DNA of 50,324 bases, taken from NCBI GenBank assembly GCA_959602875.1, contig CAUGVQ010000003.1, forward strand, positions 1 through 50,324. Direction: 5' to 3'. Source of the DNA: an uncultured Collinsella sp. (GTDB taxonomy: Bacteria; Actinomycetota; Coriobacteriia; Coriobacteriales; Coriobacteriaceae). Shown here piece by piece: positions 7,227-14,769 of this stretch (its first letter is position 1; the number at the start of each line of letters is the position of its first letter). Below the pieces are notes generated by a model. The model was not told the origin of the DNA. It did no database searches and worked only from the letters and a program-made list of their open reading frames with translations. Made by a program: the position numbers and the translations under genes.

Positions 7227-8018
7227 TCAGGAAATGCCGCTTGTGGCAAGATCCACAGCCTCCGCGATGTCATCGGTGATGTGCACGAGCTTGGGATCGA
7301 GGTCCGAGATCATGCCCTCGCCGCGCACCACGCCGTCGATCCACGTAAAGAGCCCCTCCCAGTACTCCGTCCCCACGAGCACCACCGGCGTGTGCGCCAC
7401 CTTGTGCGTCTGGACGAGGGTGAGCAGCTCAAAGAGCTCGTCGAGCGTGCCGAAGCCGCCCGGGAAGACGATAGCGCCGTCGGAGTATTTGACGAACATG
7501 GTTTTGCGGACGAAGAAGTAGCGGAAGGTCATGCCGAGGTTGACCCAGCGATTGAGTTCCTGCTCGTGCGGAAGCTCGATACCAAGGCCAATCGAGGTGC
7601 CGTCCGCCTCGGCGGCTCCGCGGTTGGCAGCCTCCATGATGCCGGGCCCACCGCCGGTGATGGTGGCTACACCCCGCTCGGCAAGCAGCCGCCCCGCCTC
7701 GCACGCCGCCGCGTACATGGGGTCATCGGGTGCGGTGCGGGCGGAGCCGAACACCACCACTGCCGGTCCCACCTCGGCAAGCGCGCCAAAACCATCCACA
7801 AACTCCGCCTGGATACGGAGTACGCGCCACGGGTCCATGTGCAGCCAGTCGGTCGACCTCTCGCGTGCGAGCAGGTTCGCATAGGTGTTGTCGGTCGGAA
7901 TCATGCGCCCGCGCATCATCACGGGACCGCGGTAATAGGTGCGATCGTCCTTTGCATCCTCATGCGCCTGCTGCCCGTCGGAATCGCCAGCCATGCGCAG
8001 GTCGTCATCGGTACTCAT
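7227..8018 (-). CDS. LOG-family (TIGR00730) protein, putative nucleotide 5'-monophosphate phosphoribohydrolase
   Basis: A 263-residue Rossmann-fold protein of the LOG/lysine-decarboxylase-like family. Members release free bases (cytokinin-type) from nucleoside 5'-monophosphates. The family signatures are VVVFGSART, ITGGGPGIMEAANRGA and FPGGFGTLDELFE, which supply the catalytic Arg/Glu and phosphate-binding turn. It carries an N-terminal extension of about 80 residues before the Rossmann core, as in longer bacterial members. The start ATG 8018 has TTGGAG 7 nt upstream; an upstream frame to 8084 lacks a ribosome binding site. It sits between the two HTH-membrane genes. The substrate in this organism is not deducible. 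Confidence 0.87.
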   Translation of the reverse strand: MSTDDDLRMAGDSDGQQAHEDAKDDRTYYRGPVMMRGRMIPTDNTYANLLARERSTDWLHMDPWRVLRIQAEFVDGFGALAEVGPAVVVFGSARTAPDDPMYAAACEAGRLLAERGVATITGGGPGIMEAANRGAAEADGTSIGLGIELPHEQELNRWVNLGMTFRYFFVRKTMFVKYSDGAIVFPGGFGTLDELFELLTLVQTHKVAHTPVVLVGTEYWEGLFTWIDGVVRGEGMISDLDPKLVHITDDIAEAVDLATSGIS

Positions 8019-8161
8019 AGCAGCTCCAATCCGTGGCGCCCAATCGAGGTAGTGCGCCGCCGCCAACACAACACAACACACCATGATGGTTCATCATACC
8101 CACCATTCTCACCGAGCCGCGTAAGCGTCCGGAAAAGATTCCGCGTCCCGCGCGAATACCT

Positions 8162-8183
8162 GCTGCAAAAGATGTTTTGCAGC
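8162..8183. promoter_or_regulatory. candidate operator of HTH-membrane gene 2
   Basis: A perfect 9-bp inverted repeat, GCTGCAAAA and TTTTGCAGC with GATG between, lies about 70 nt before the ATG at 8254. A weaker CGGAA/TTCCG repeat lies just upstream near 8130. It matches in style the repeat at 6314-6329 before the paralogous gene. It could also fold as an RNA hairpin. Confidence 0.5.
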
Positions 8184-8253
8184 GCCTGCCGCGATCTTGC
8201 GGGTAAGCTCAGGTATGAAAGCGCGCAACGCAGCTGGGAGAAAGGCAGTCGCT

Positions 8254-9042
8254 ATGGAAGAGCGGAACGATCGAAGCCCCTGTGACTCCGCCCGCATCGC
8301 CCCACGTTCCGAGGAGATTGCACGGCGCATCAAGGCACACCGTCAAACGCTGGGCATGAGCCAGGAGGCGTTCGCTCGCCGGCTCGCAGTGACGCGTCAG
8401 ACGGTCAGCAACTGGGAATGCGCACGCACCATCCCCGACGCCGTCTCGATTCAGCACATCGCACGCGTCTGCGGCGTAACGGTCAGCGAGCTCCTTGATG
8501 AGGACGAGCGAGACGCACGCACCCGTGCCCTTGCCTCGCGTCGCGAGCTTGCACTAGTCCTGGGAATCGTTTTGGGGATTCAAATCGTGACCATGGTCGC
8601 CAACGGCATCGAGCTCAACTCCTCGGGCTCGCTCTCCCCTCACTCCTTTGGCGCCTTTCGCCTCGGCGCCCTTGCCCTCGGGGCACTCTGGATGCTGCAT
8701 ATCGCGCGGCGGGAAGGACTCACCACCATCCGCCAGATAATCGACTTCGCAAGCCTCGCCTCACGCAAACCGGGAGGCACGTGCGACAAAGTCCTGCGCT
8801 TTGTAGGCCGATGGTTCTGGACTATCTGGTTCGCTATGGCTGCCGCCACCTACTCTGTCGGATGCGTCCTCGGCATGGCCGGAGGAACAGCAGAGGCAAC
8901 GAGCCTTATCGGTCCCGCATTCTTACTACTCGTAGGAACGATTCCGTTCACCTGGGAATACTCGGTAAACAGAGGCCGGAGCCGTCACTCCACCGCACAG
9001 GGCAGCTCGCCTGACGCAATCAGGTCGCAGAACAGGCGGTAA
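8254..9042 (+). CDS. XRE-type HTH regulator with C-terminal membrane domain (copy 2)
   Basis: A 262-residue protein with an N-terminal Cro/C1 helix-turn-helix (GMSQEAFARRLAVTRQTVSN) at roughly residues 25-80. Four hydrophobic segments follow (about 100-120, 130-150, 185-210, 215-235), then a basic hydrophilic tail. It is a likely paralogue of the gene at 6432-7127, with the LOG gene between them. ATG 8254 is preferred (GAAAGG 8 nt upstream); an ATG at 8215 would add 13 residues. Its last 58 nt overlap the end of the convergent DUF2252 gene. The probable role is autoregulated transcription control tied to a membrane signal; the signal is unknown. Confidence 0.83.
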   Translation: MEERNDRSPCDSARIAPRSEEIARRIKAHRQTLGMSQEAFARRLAVTRQTVSNWECARTIPDAVSIQHIARVCGVTVSELLDEDERDARTRALASRRELALVLGIVLGIQIVTMVANGIELNSSGSLSPHSFGAFRLGALALGALWMLHIARREGLTTIRQIIDFASLASRKPGGTCDKVLRFVGRWFWTIWFAMAAATYSVGCVLGMAGGTAEATSLIGPAFLLLVGTIPFTWEYSVNRGRSRHSTAQGSSPDAIRSQNRR

Positions 9043-10436
9043 TCCGCCTCGTTCTGGTCCGCGTAGGCACAGGCGAAGTCGGCGAGCGCATCGGCAAACG
9101 CATCCTCCGCGGCGCGCAGTTCCTTCTTGGGAAGTCCGTAGCCCGTATACGCCGCAATGGCAATACCGTCACCCGTGCGCGCGTGGGCGTGCGCAAGCGC
9201 CCAGGCGCAGAGGCGCGCCGTCGAGCGCAACCCCTCCACGCCGATGCCCTCGAGGTCGATCGATCCCTTGCCGTTCCAGAGCTGGCGCACGTAGTAGTCG
9301 CGATGCTCGCCGAGCGGGTTCTCGACGCTCGTCCAACCAAGTAAAATGTCCGCCGTCGACTGAATCAGGCGCTGGCCCTCGACCACGCGCTCGCCAGCGC
9401 TCGCGAACCCCGCGGGGCGCCAGAAACGCTCCACGACCGAGGTCTGCGCCTCTTTGACCTGCATGACCAAGGGGTCGTCGGCATCTTTGCCCGCAAGCAG
9501 CACCGCCCACGCGCGCGTGCCGACGCTTCCCACGCCCACGACCTTTTGCGCCGCGTCCTGGTAGCGGTAGCGATTGAATAGAAAGCGCCGGTCGTAGGAG
9601 AGGCTGTCGAAGTAGCGACGCATAAGGACCATGAGCGCGTGGGAGAGTTCCACGGTGTCGCGATAGCCGTGGTGCTCGGAGAGCGGCACGAGCTCGGGCG
9701 GACGCATCTCGAAGCGAAGCTTTCCGCCCTCGACGCGCGCAAGCTTCTCCACGGCACGAGCGCTGTTTTTGGAACGTGCCTTCTCCATGGCCCGGCGAAG
9801 CGTCCGGCTCTCACGCCCGCTCATCTCATCCTCAAAGTGCGCGACCACCTCATCGAGGTCGAGATGGGCGTGCCACACATCGAGCTCCCCCATCTCGGCA
9901 AAGTCGGCAAGCGCCCGCGCATAGGCCTTGGCGCAGGCGCGCACGGCGGCGCGGCGGTCATGGCGCGAGAACCCGCGCTCGCGACCGCAGATCTCGATGC
10001 TCGCCACAAGACGGCAAACGTCCCACTCCCAGGGGCCCGGTGCCGTCTCATCGAAGTCGTTGATATCAAATACAAGGTGGCGCGTGGGACTTAAGAACAT
10101 GCCGAAGTTGGCGATGTGCGCGTCGCCCACCGCCTGGATCTCGATACCGGTGACGGGACGTGTGGCGAGGTCGCTTGCCATGATGATCGCCGAGCCGCGG
10201 AAGAACGCAAAGGCGGAGGTGCTCATGCGGCCGTAGCGTATGGGGATGAGGTCTGCCACGCGCGTAGAAGACTGCTCCTCAAGCAGCGCGATAGCCGAGG
10301 CGCTGTCTTGGCGGAGGTGCCACGATGCGAGAGTTTCGACAGGACAGCGCGTGGCAGCCAGCTTGCCGCGTGCCACGCGCTCCTCGCGCGTTCCGCGGTC
10401 GCGGCGATCGGGCGACACCCGTGGCGCGGCGCCCAT
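8985..10436 (-). CDS. DUF2252 family protein
   Basis: A 483-residue protein of family DUF2252. Typical blocks are RYGRMSTSAFAFFRGSA, the kinase-like GDAHIANFG, FDINDFDETAPGPWEWDVCR, LSYDRRFLFNRYRYQDAAQKV and GVGSVGTRAWAVLL, then YYVRQLWNGKGSIDLE. The GDxHxxN and DFD motifs resemble the catalytic and metal-binding loops of aminoglycoside-phosphotransferase-like kinases, so a kinase-like fold is likely. No substrate is established that I know of. Its ATG at 10436 overlaps the TAA of tgt by one nucleotide (TAATG), so translation is coupled to tgt. It also overlaps the convergent HTH gene by 58 nt. Confidence 0.87.
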   Translation of the reverse strand: MGAAPRVSPDRRDRGTREERVARGKLAATRCPVETLASWHLRQDSASAIALLEEQSSTRVADLIPIRYGRMSTSAFAFFRGSAIIMASDLATRPVTGIEIQAVGDAHIANFGMFLSPTRHLVFDINDFDETAPGPWEWDVCRLVASIEICGRERGFSRHDRRAAVRACAKAYARALADFAEMGELDVWHAHLDLDEVVAHFEDEMSGRESRTLRRAMEKARSKNSARAVEKLARVEGGKLRFEMRPPELVPLSEHHGYRDTVELSHALMVLMRRYFDSLSYDRRFLFNRYRYQDAAQKVVGVGSVGTRAWAVLLAGKDADDPLVMQVKEAQTSVVERFWRPAGFASAGERVVEGQRLIQSTADILLGWTSVENPLGEHRDYYVRQLWNGKGSIDLEGIGVEGLRSTARLCAWALAHAHARTGDGIAIAAYTGYGLPKKELRAAEDAFADALADFACAYADQNEADYRLFCDLIASGELPCAVE

Positions 10437-11575
10437 TAGTAGTCCGCCGCCGCGGGCGAGTCCATCCAGGAACGAACGAACTCCCCATAGGCACCTGCGA
10501 TGATGGCCTTACGCGCCTCGCGCATGAGGTTCAGCAAAAAGTAGATGTTGTGCATCGAGAGCAGGATGCCGCCGAGCATCTCGTGCTGCGTGATCATGTG
10601 GCGGATGTGCGCACGAGTGTAGCCGCCCGTACAAACCGGGCAGGTGCACTGGGGGTCAATGGGGCCGAGATCCTGCGCAAAACGAGCGTTGCGGAAGTTC
10701 AGGCGTCCCTCATGGCTAAAGGCAGACCCCATGCGCCCGGTGCGCGTGGGTAGCACGCAGTCGAACATATCGATACCGCAGGCCACGCCGCGCACGAGCG
10801 TGGTGGGGTTGCCCACGCCCATGAGGTAGCGCGGCTTGGTGCGAGGCATGTGCTCGGCCGCAAGCGGTTCGAGCGACTCGAACATGGTCTCGTGGTCCTC
10901 GCCCACTGAATAACCGCCGATGCCGTAACCCGGAAAGTCGCCCATCTCCTCCAGGCGCTCGAGCGAGCGTACGCGCAAATCAAGATGCATGCCGCCCTGC
11001 ACGATGCCAAAGAGCGCCTGGTCGGGACGGGTATGCGCCTTATAGCAGCGCTCCGCCCAGCGGCTCGACAGGTCCATGGCGCGCTCCACATCGCGGCGTT
11101 CGGCAGGATAGCCGATGCACTGGTCGAGCTGCATGCAGATGTCGCTTCCCAGTTTCTGGGCGATGGCCATGTTGTCCTCGGGCGTCCAGAAGACGTGGCT
11201 GCCGTCGTAGTCGGTCGCGATGAAGCGCACGCCTTCGTTGGAGAGCTTGACCGCGTCGCCGTGGCTGAAGACCTGGAACCCGCCCGAGTCCGTGAGGATC
11301 GGGTGGTGCCAGTTCATGAACTTGTGCAGCCCGCCCGCCTCGGCAATAAGGTCGGCGCCGGGACGCATGGCCAGGTGATAGGTGTTGGAGAGCACGATCT
11401 GCGCACCTAGGTCGCGCACCGTCTCCCACGGGATGCCCTTGACCGTGGCCTTGGTTCCCACGGGCATGAAGATAGGGGTCTCGATATCGCCGTGCGGGGT
11501 GTGCAGCACGCCCGCGCGCGCGTGGGTCTTAGGGTCTTCGGCGATGATGTCGTAGCGGAAAAGCGACTGGTCCAT
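10436..11575 (-). CDS. tgt: tRNA-guanine transglycosylase (queuine tRNA-ribosyltransferase)
   Basis: A 379-residue TIM-barrel enzyme that exchanges guanine-34 of GUN-anticodon tRNAs for preQ1 (or queuine). The catalytic Asp residues sit in LTDSGGFQVFS and in IDMFDCVLPTRTGR. Substrate-binding GIVQGG and LMGVGNP are present, and the zinc site is CTCPVC with a downstream His in RAHIRHM. Length matches bacterial Tgt. Start ATG 11575. It heads a two-gene unit with the DUF2252 gene. Other queuosine genes lie in this window (queH, queA), but no preQ0/preQ1 biosynthesis genes do. The organism may import or make the base elsewhere. Confidence 0.97.
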   Translation of the reverse strand: MDQSLFRYDIIAEDPKTHARAGVLHTPHGDIETPIFMPVGTKATVKGIPWETVRDLGAQIVLSNTYHLAMRPGADLIAEAGGLHKFMNWHHPILTDSGGFQVFSHGDAVKLSNEGVRFIATDYDGSHVFWTPEDNMAIAQKLGSDICMQLDQCIGYPAERRDVERAMDLSSRWAERCYKAHTRPDQALFGIVQGGMHLDLRVRSLERLEEMGDFPGYGIGGYSVGEDHETMFESLEPLAAEHMPRTKPRYLMGVGNPTTLVRGVACGIDMFDCVLPTRTGRMGSAFSHEGRLNFRNARFAQDLGPIDPQCTCPVCTGGYTRAHIRHMITQHEMLGGILLSMHNIYFLLNLMREARKAIIAGAYGEFVRSWMDSPAAADY

Positions 11576-11753
11576 GGGTTCCTCTCAAGATGGCAGGGTT
11601 GCCGTGCGCCGGCCTATATCCTGCCGCTGGCCCGTTTACCGGTTTGATTGGCATTCCAGTATAGCGAGCTGGGTAGGATATGCCTATATGCACCTATCGC
11701 AACTACGGGCCGCCCACCCTCCGGGCGCTCGGCGACCCCGGAGGGGAGAAGGT

Positions 11754-12404
11754 ATGGCAGAACGCACCAGCACGACCCTTGCATCGTGGAAAAAGACGGC
11801 GAGGGTCGTCATCAAGAAACTCGAGCGCAACAACATGGAGGGCTACTGGGCCGCATCGCGTGCAGACGCCATCGACATCGTCCGCTCCTGGCTCCACGAC
11901 GGCGACTCGATCACCTGGGGCGGCAGCGAGACCTTTACCGAATCGGGCATGAAGGCAGCGCTCGTCCGTGCGAGCACCTACCACATGCTCGACCGCACGC
12001 GCGCGACCACCGAGGACGAGAAGCGCGCCATGTGGCAGGCGCGCACCACGGCGGACTGGTTCTTCATGAGCGCCAACGCCCTCACCTTAAACGGCGAACT
12101 CGTAAACATCGACGGCAACTCCGACCGCTGCTCGCTCCTTCTGCACGGGCCCGAGCATGTGGTGGTACTGGTGGGGATGAACAAGATTGCGGCGGACGTG
12201 GACGCCGGCATCAAGCGCATCCACACCACCGTCTGCCCGCTCAATGCCGAGCGTCTCCACACGAGCACGCCCTGCGAGCTCACGGGCGCCTGCATCGACT
12301 GTCATGCGCACAAGTGCATGTGCTGCAACGTCGTGGTTACGCGCCATTCTCGTCACCCCGGTCGCATCAAGGTCGTCCTTATCGGCGAGGAGCTCGGCTA
12401 CTGA
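11754..12404 (+). CDS. LUD-domain (DUF162) lactate-utilization-type protein
   Basis: A 216-residue stand-alone LUD-domain protein, related to LutC and the C-terminal part of LutB. Family blocks are the N-terminal helical segment with KLERNNMEGYWA, SITWGGSETFTESGM, DWFFMSANALTLNGELVN, the glycine-rich VVVLVGMNKI, and the Cys cluster CELTGACIDCHAHKCMCC near the C-terminus. These cysteines follow the C-x4-GxCxxC pattern seen in single-domain members. The exact reaction is unknown; LutABC members oxidise lactate. ATG 11754 has GGAGGGGAGAAGG just upstream. It is divergent from tgt and overlaps the PIN gene end by 26 nt. Confidence 0.85.
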   Translation: MAERTSTTLASWKKTARVVIKKLERNNMEGYWAASRADAIDIVRSWLHDGDSITWGGSETFTESGMKAALVRASTYHMLDRTRATTEDEKRAMWQARTTADWFFMSANALTLNGELVNIDGNSDRCSLLLHGPEHVVVLVGMNKIAADVDAGIKRIHTTVCPLNAERLHTSTPCELTGACIDCHAHKCMCCNVVVTRHSRHPGRIKVVLIGEELGY

Positions 12405-12894
12405 GTGGCGCCCGCGCAAGAGCATTAGGACTGAACCCAAGCCTCGCGAGCAAATCGGCATCAGCCTCGTCGCAGATGGAAAGGTACTCCGCGCAATCCA
12501 CGGCGCGGACCTTCGACTTTCGGAATGCCGCCTCGTTCCGCGTGATGATGAAATCCATGTCATTCAGCTCCGCACAAGCACGAATGAGCCCATCCTCAAA
12601 ATCCGGTTCATTGGACTCAAGCGACATAAGGCAGTCTTCTGCGCTCGTGGGAGCAACTACCAGAAGGCCCATTAGGTGGTGCACCGCCGCACGCGCAGCA
12701 GGCTCCCCATATTGCTTGGACAGGACATAGTAGGCATCTTTGAGCGAGCCCGAGGTCACAAACCCCATGTCGCCCTCGCTACTGCAACGTCTGAGAACGA
12801 GGCAAGCCTCCTTTGACTGAGGGCGAGCGGGACACACCGCATCCAAAATGATGTTCGTATCAAGCAGGATGCGAAACCCATCTCGCCTACTCAT
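12379..12894 (-). CDS. PIN-domain protein, probable toxin of a type II TA pair
   Basis: A 171-residue PIN-domain protein. RILLDTNIILDAVCP gives the first conserved Asp, SLESNEPDFEDGLIRACA gives the Glu and the following acidic residues, and DFIITRNEAAF is the typical C-terminal PIN segment. PIN toxins are Mg-dependent RNases that cut tRNA, rRNA or mRNA. ATG 12894 overlaps the antitoxin stop by 8 nt, an arrangement typical of coupled TA pairs. A tail of about 30 basic residues follows the PIN core. It overlaps the LUD gene end by 26 nt. The target RNA is not known. Confidence 0.85.
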   Translation of the reverse strand: MSRRDGFRILLDTNIILDAVCPARPQSKEACLVLRRCSSEGDMGFVTSGSLKDAYYVLSKQYGEPAARAAVHHLMGLLVVAPTSAEDCLMSLESNEPDFEDGLIRACAELNDMDFIITRNEAAFRKSKVRAVDCAEYLSICDEADADLLARLGFSPNALARAPLSSRAPRR

Positions 12895-13174
12895 ACCTGC
12901 TCGCAATCACGTCTTTCATCTCTTGGTCAGAGAGCGTCGCTAGCCACGGGGACTCGGGAAGCGCCGAGCGGAACGCCATAAACTCGTCCCATGGATCAAT
13001 GGCCGGGGAATCTTGCGCGGCGCCTTCCGCAGCGGGAACAACGCCTGTGCGCGCAATGTTCTCCCATACGACTCGGATTACATCCGCCACCGAAAAACCC
13101 GCCGCGCGAATAACCGCGTCCGCCCGCGCCCGCACCGCATCGTCCACCCTTCCGGACACAACCGATGTCGCCAT
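12887..13174 (-). CDS. RHH/RelB-DinJ-like antitoxin paired with the PIN protein
   Basis: A 95-residue protein whose N-terminus (SVVSGRVDDAVRARADAVI, then AGFSVADVIRVVW) has the beta-strand plus two helices of ribbon-helix-helix antitoxins of the RelB/DinJ type. The C-terminal half is acidic and flexible, as in toxin-binding tails. ATG 13174 has GAAGGGAAG about 9 nt upstream; GTG 13183 is possible but too close to that site. It is directly upstream of and overlapping the PIN gene. A palindrome just ahead of the start is the likely autorepression operator. Confidence 0.82.
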   Translation of the reverse strand: MATSVVSGRVDDAVRARADAVIRAAGFSVADVIRVVWENIARTGVVPAAEGAAQDSPAIDPWDEFMAFRSALPESPWLATLSDQEMKDVIASRYE

Positions 13175-13188
13175 ACCGACCACTTCCC

Positions 13189-13210
13189 TTCTGTATACAA
13201 GTATACAGAA
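13189..13210. promoter_or_regulatory. palindromic operator of the RHH/PIN toxin-antitoxin pair
   Basis: TTCTGTATAC and its exact complement GTATACAGAA are separated by two bases. The palindrome is 15 nt before the antitoxin ATG and overlaps the expected promoter, as expected for autorepression by an RHH antitoxin or TA complex. Confidence 0.75.
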
Positions 13211-13262
13211 AACGAATGAGAGCCTTGCCCCTCTTTTAAGAGCAATCTGCGTTCATAGAAAC

Positions 13263-13300
13263 GGTGCCCGTACCGCTTAAGAAGAGGCGGTACGGGCACC
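13263..13300 (-). terminator. hairpin between the aldo-keto reductase and the TA pair, probable terminator
   Basis: GGTGCCCGTACCGC and GCGGTACGGGCACC form a perfect 14-bp stem with a 10-nt loop. It follows the aldo-keto reductase on the minus strand and precedes the TA promoter. The downstream minus-strand sequence (GTTTCT) is a weak U-tract, so termination efficiency is uncertain. Confidence 0.6.
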
Positions 13301-13365
13301 TAAATGAACTACAAGCTAAATGGAGCGCAAGCGAATCGACTTCAGAGCTTGAACACCGCTAGCAC

Positions 13366-14502
13366 CTAGAGACCGAGCGCCTCGGCAAACTCGGCAAGCG
13401 TACCGGGGATGTCGATCTGCTGTGGGCAGACCGCGGCGCACGCACCGCAACCGATGCAGGCGCTCGGCTTCTTGTCGTCCGGCAGCGTCCCCACGAGCAT
13501 GCTCGAGATGAAGTCGCCCTTACCTGTGAGCTTCATCTGGTTGTACATGGAGAGCAACGTGGGGATGTCGAGGCCCTGCGGGCAATGACTCGTGCAATAG
13601 TGGCACGCCGTGCAGGGCACCGTCCCCTGCCCGAGCATATCGGCAACCACCTCGGCGAGCACGGCACGCTCCGCCTCGCTCAGCGGACGCTCCTCCTCAA
13701 ACGTAGCGATGTTTGCCTTCAGCTGATCCATATTGGACATACCAGAAAGCGTCACCACGACCTCGGGAATGCCCTGCAGGAAGCGGAACGCCCACGCCAC
13801 CGGCTCCTCGTCCGGACGCGCCGCGGTAAGCTTCGCTGCGTTCGCCTCGGAGAGGTTGGCGAGCTTGCCGCCGCGCACGGGCTCCATGACCCATACGGGG
13901 ATGTTCCACTTCTTCAGAAGCTCCACCTTGCCGCGCGCATCCTGGAACTCCCAATCGAGGTAATTCAGCTGGATCTGGCAGAACTCCATGTCCTTGCCGT
14001 ATGCCTCGAGGAAGCGCTCCATCACCGGGATCGAGCCGTGGGCCGAAAAGCCCAGATGCCGGATGCGGCCCGCCTCCTTCTGCTTCATGAGGTAGTCGTA
14101 GATGCCATACTTGGGGTCGAGGTAGGCGTCGATGTTCATCTCGCACACGTTGTGGAAGAGATAGAAATCGAAGTAATCCAGCCCCGTCTTCTCAAGCTGG
14201 CGCTCGAAGATCTCGGCCACCTTACCCATGTTGGCAAGGTCGTAGCCCGGAAACTTGGTTGCCACATAGAAGCTATCGCGCGGATGACGGGCAAGAGCGC
14301 GGCCCATCACGAGCTCGGAGTTTCCGTTGTGGTAGCCCCACGCGGTATCGAAGTAATTGATACCATGCTCAAGCGCATAGTCGACCATCTCCGTGGCGGC
14401 AGGCTCGTCAATCTTGCCGTCGTCACCATCAATGACGGGCAGGCGCATCGCGCCAAAGCCCAGCGCCGAGAGCTTGAGGTCCTGAAAATCACGGTAAATC
14501 AT
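13366..14502 (-). CDS. aldo-keto reductase with C-terminal 4Fe-4S ferredoxin domain
   Basis: A 378-residue two-domain protein. Residues 1-275 are an aldo-keto reductase barrel with the tetrad Asp and Tyr in FDTAWGYHNGNSE, Lys in VATKFPG and His in FYLFHNV. Residues 310-365 hold Cys motifs CTACHYCTSHCPQ and CIGCGACAAVCPQ. The second motif and the last Cys of the first suggest one or two 4Fe-4S clusters. This AKR-ferredoxin fusion is common in gut anaerobes; the substrate is unknown. ATG 14502 has GGGGAGG upstream. The promoter at 14594-14624 has MerR-type geometry, so it is probably induced by a stress or electrophile through a MerR-family regulator encoded elsewhere. Confidence 0.9.
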   Translation of the reverse strand: MIYRDFQDLKLSALGFGAMRLPVIDGDDGKIDEPAATEMVDYALEHGINYFDTAWGYHNGNSELVMGRALARHPRDSFYVATKFPGYDLANMGKVAEIFERQLEKTGLDYFDFYLFHNVCEMNIDAYLDPKYGIYDYLMKQKEAGRIRHLGFSAHGSIPVMERFLEAYGKDMEFCQIQLNYLDWEFQDARGKVELLKKWNIPVWVMEPVRGGKLANLSEANAAKLTAARPDEEPVAWAFRFLQGIPEVVVTLSGMSNMDQLKANIATFEEERPLSEAERAVLAEVVADMLGQGTVPCTACHYCTSHCPQGLDIPTLLSMYNQMKLTGKGDFISSMLVGTLPDDKKPSACIGCGACAAVCPQQIDIPGTLAEFAEALGL

Positions 14503-14593
14503 GCGTGCCTCCCCAAATTGCATACGGTCGCAAACCGACGCCGGCGCCAGCCCAAAGCGTAGCTCGGGTTGACAAGGTCGGGTGCTCGCCCGC

Positions 14594-14624
14594 AGTGTAT
14601 CTGTTGGAGCCGACTCCAAGGCAA
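14594..14624 (-). promoter_or_regulatory. MerR-type promoter for the aldo-keto reductase
   Basis: On the minus strand TTGCCT (14619-14624) and TACACT (14594-14599) are separated by 19 nt instead of 17. The spacer holds the dyad TTGGAGTCGGCTCCAA (14604-14619). A long spacer with a central CTCC/GGAG dyad is the hallmark of promoters activated by MerR-family regulators. No merR gene is in this window. Confidence 0.72.
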
Positions 14625-14769
14625 GCAACATTTTCAACGTTGTTACCATCGAATGCCATCGAGCGACAAGCTCGCTCAATGGCCTGATTCATCCAACCTT
14701 TGACCGCACGAGCAAGTATCATGGAACCATTGAACATTCTGCCGCCGGCAGGGCGCTTTGGAGGATGCG

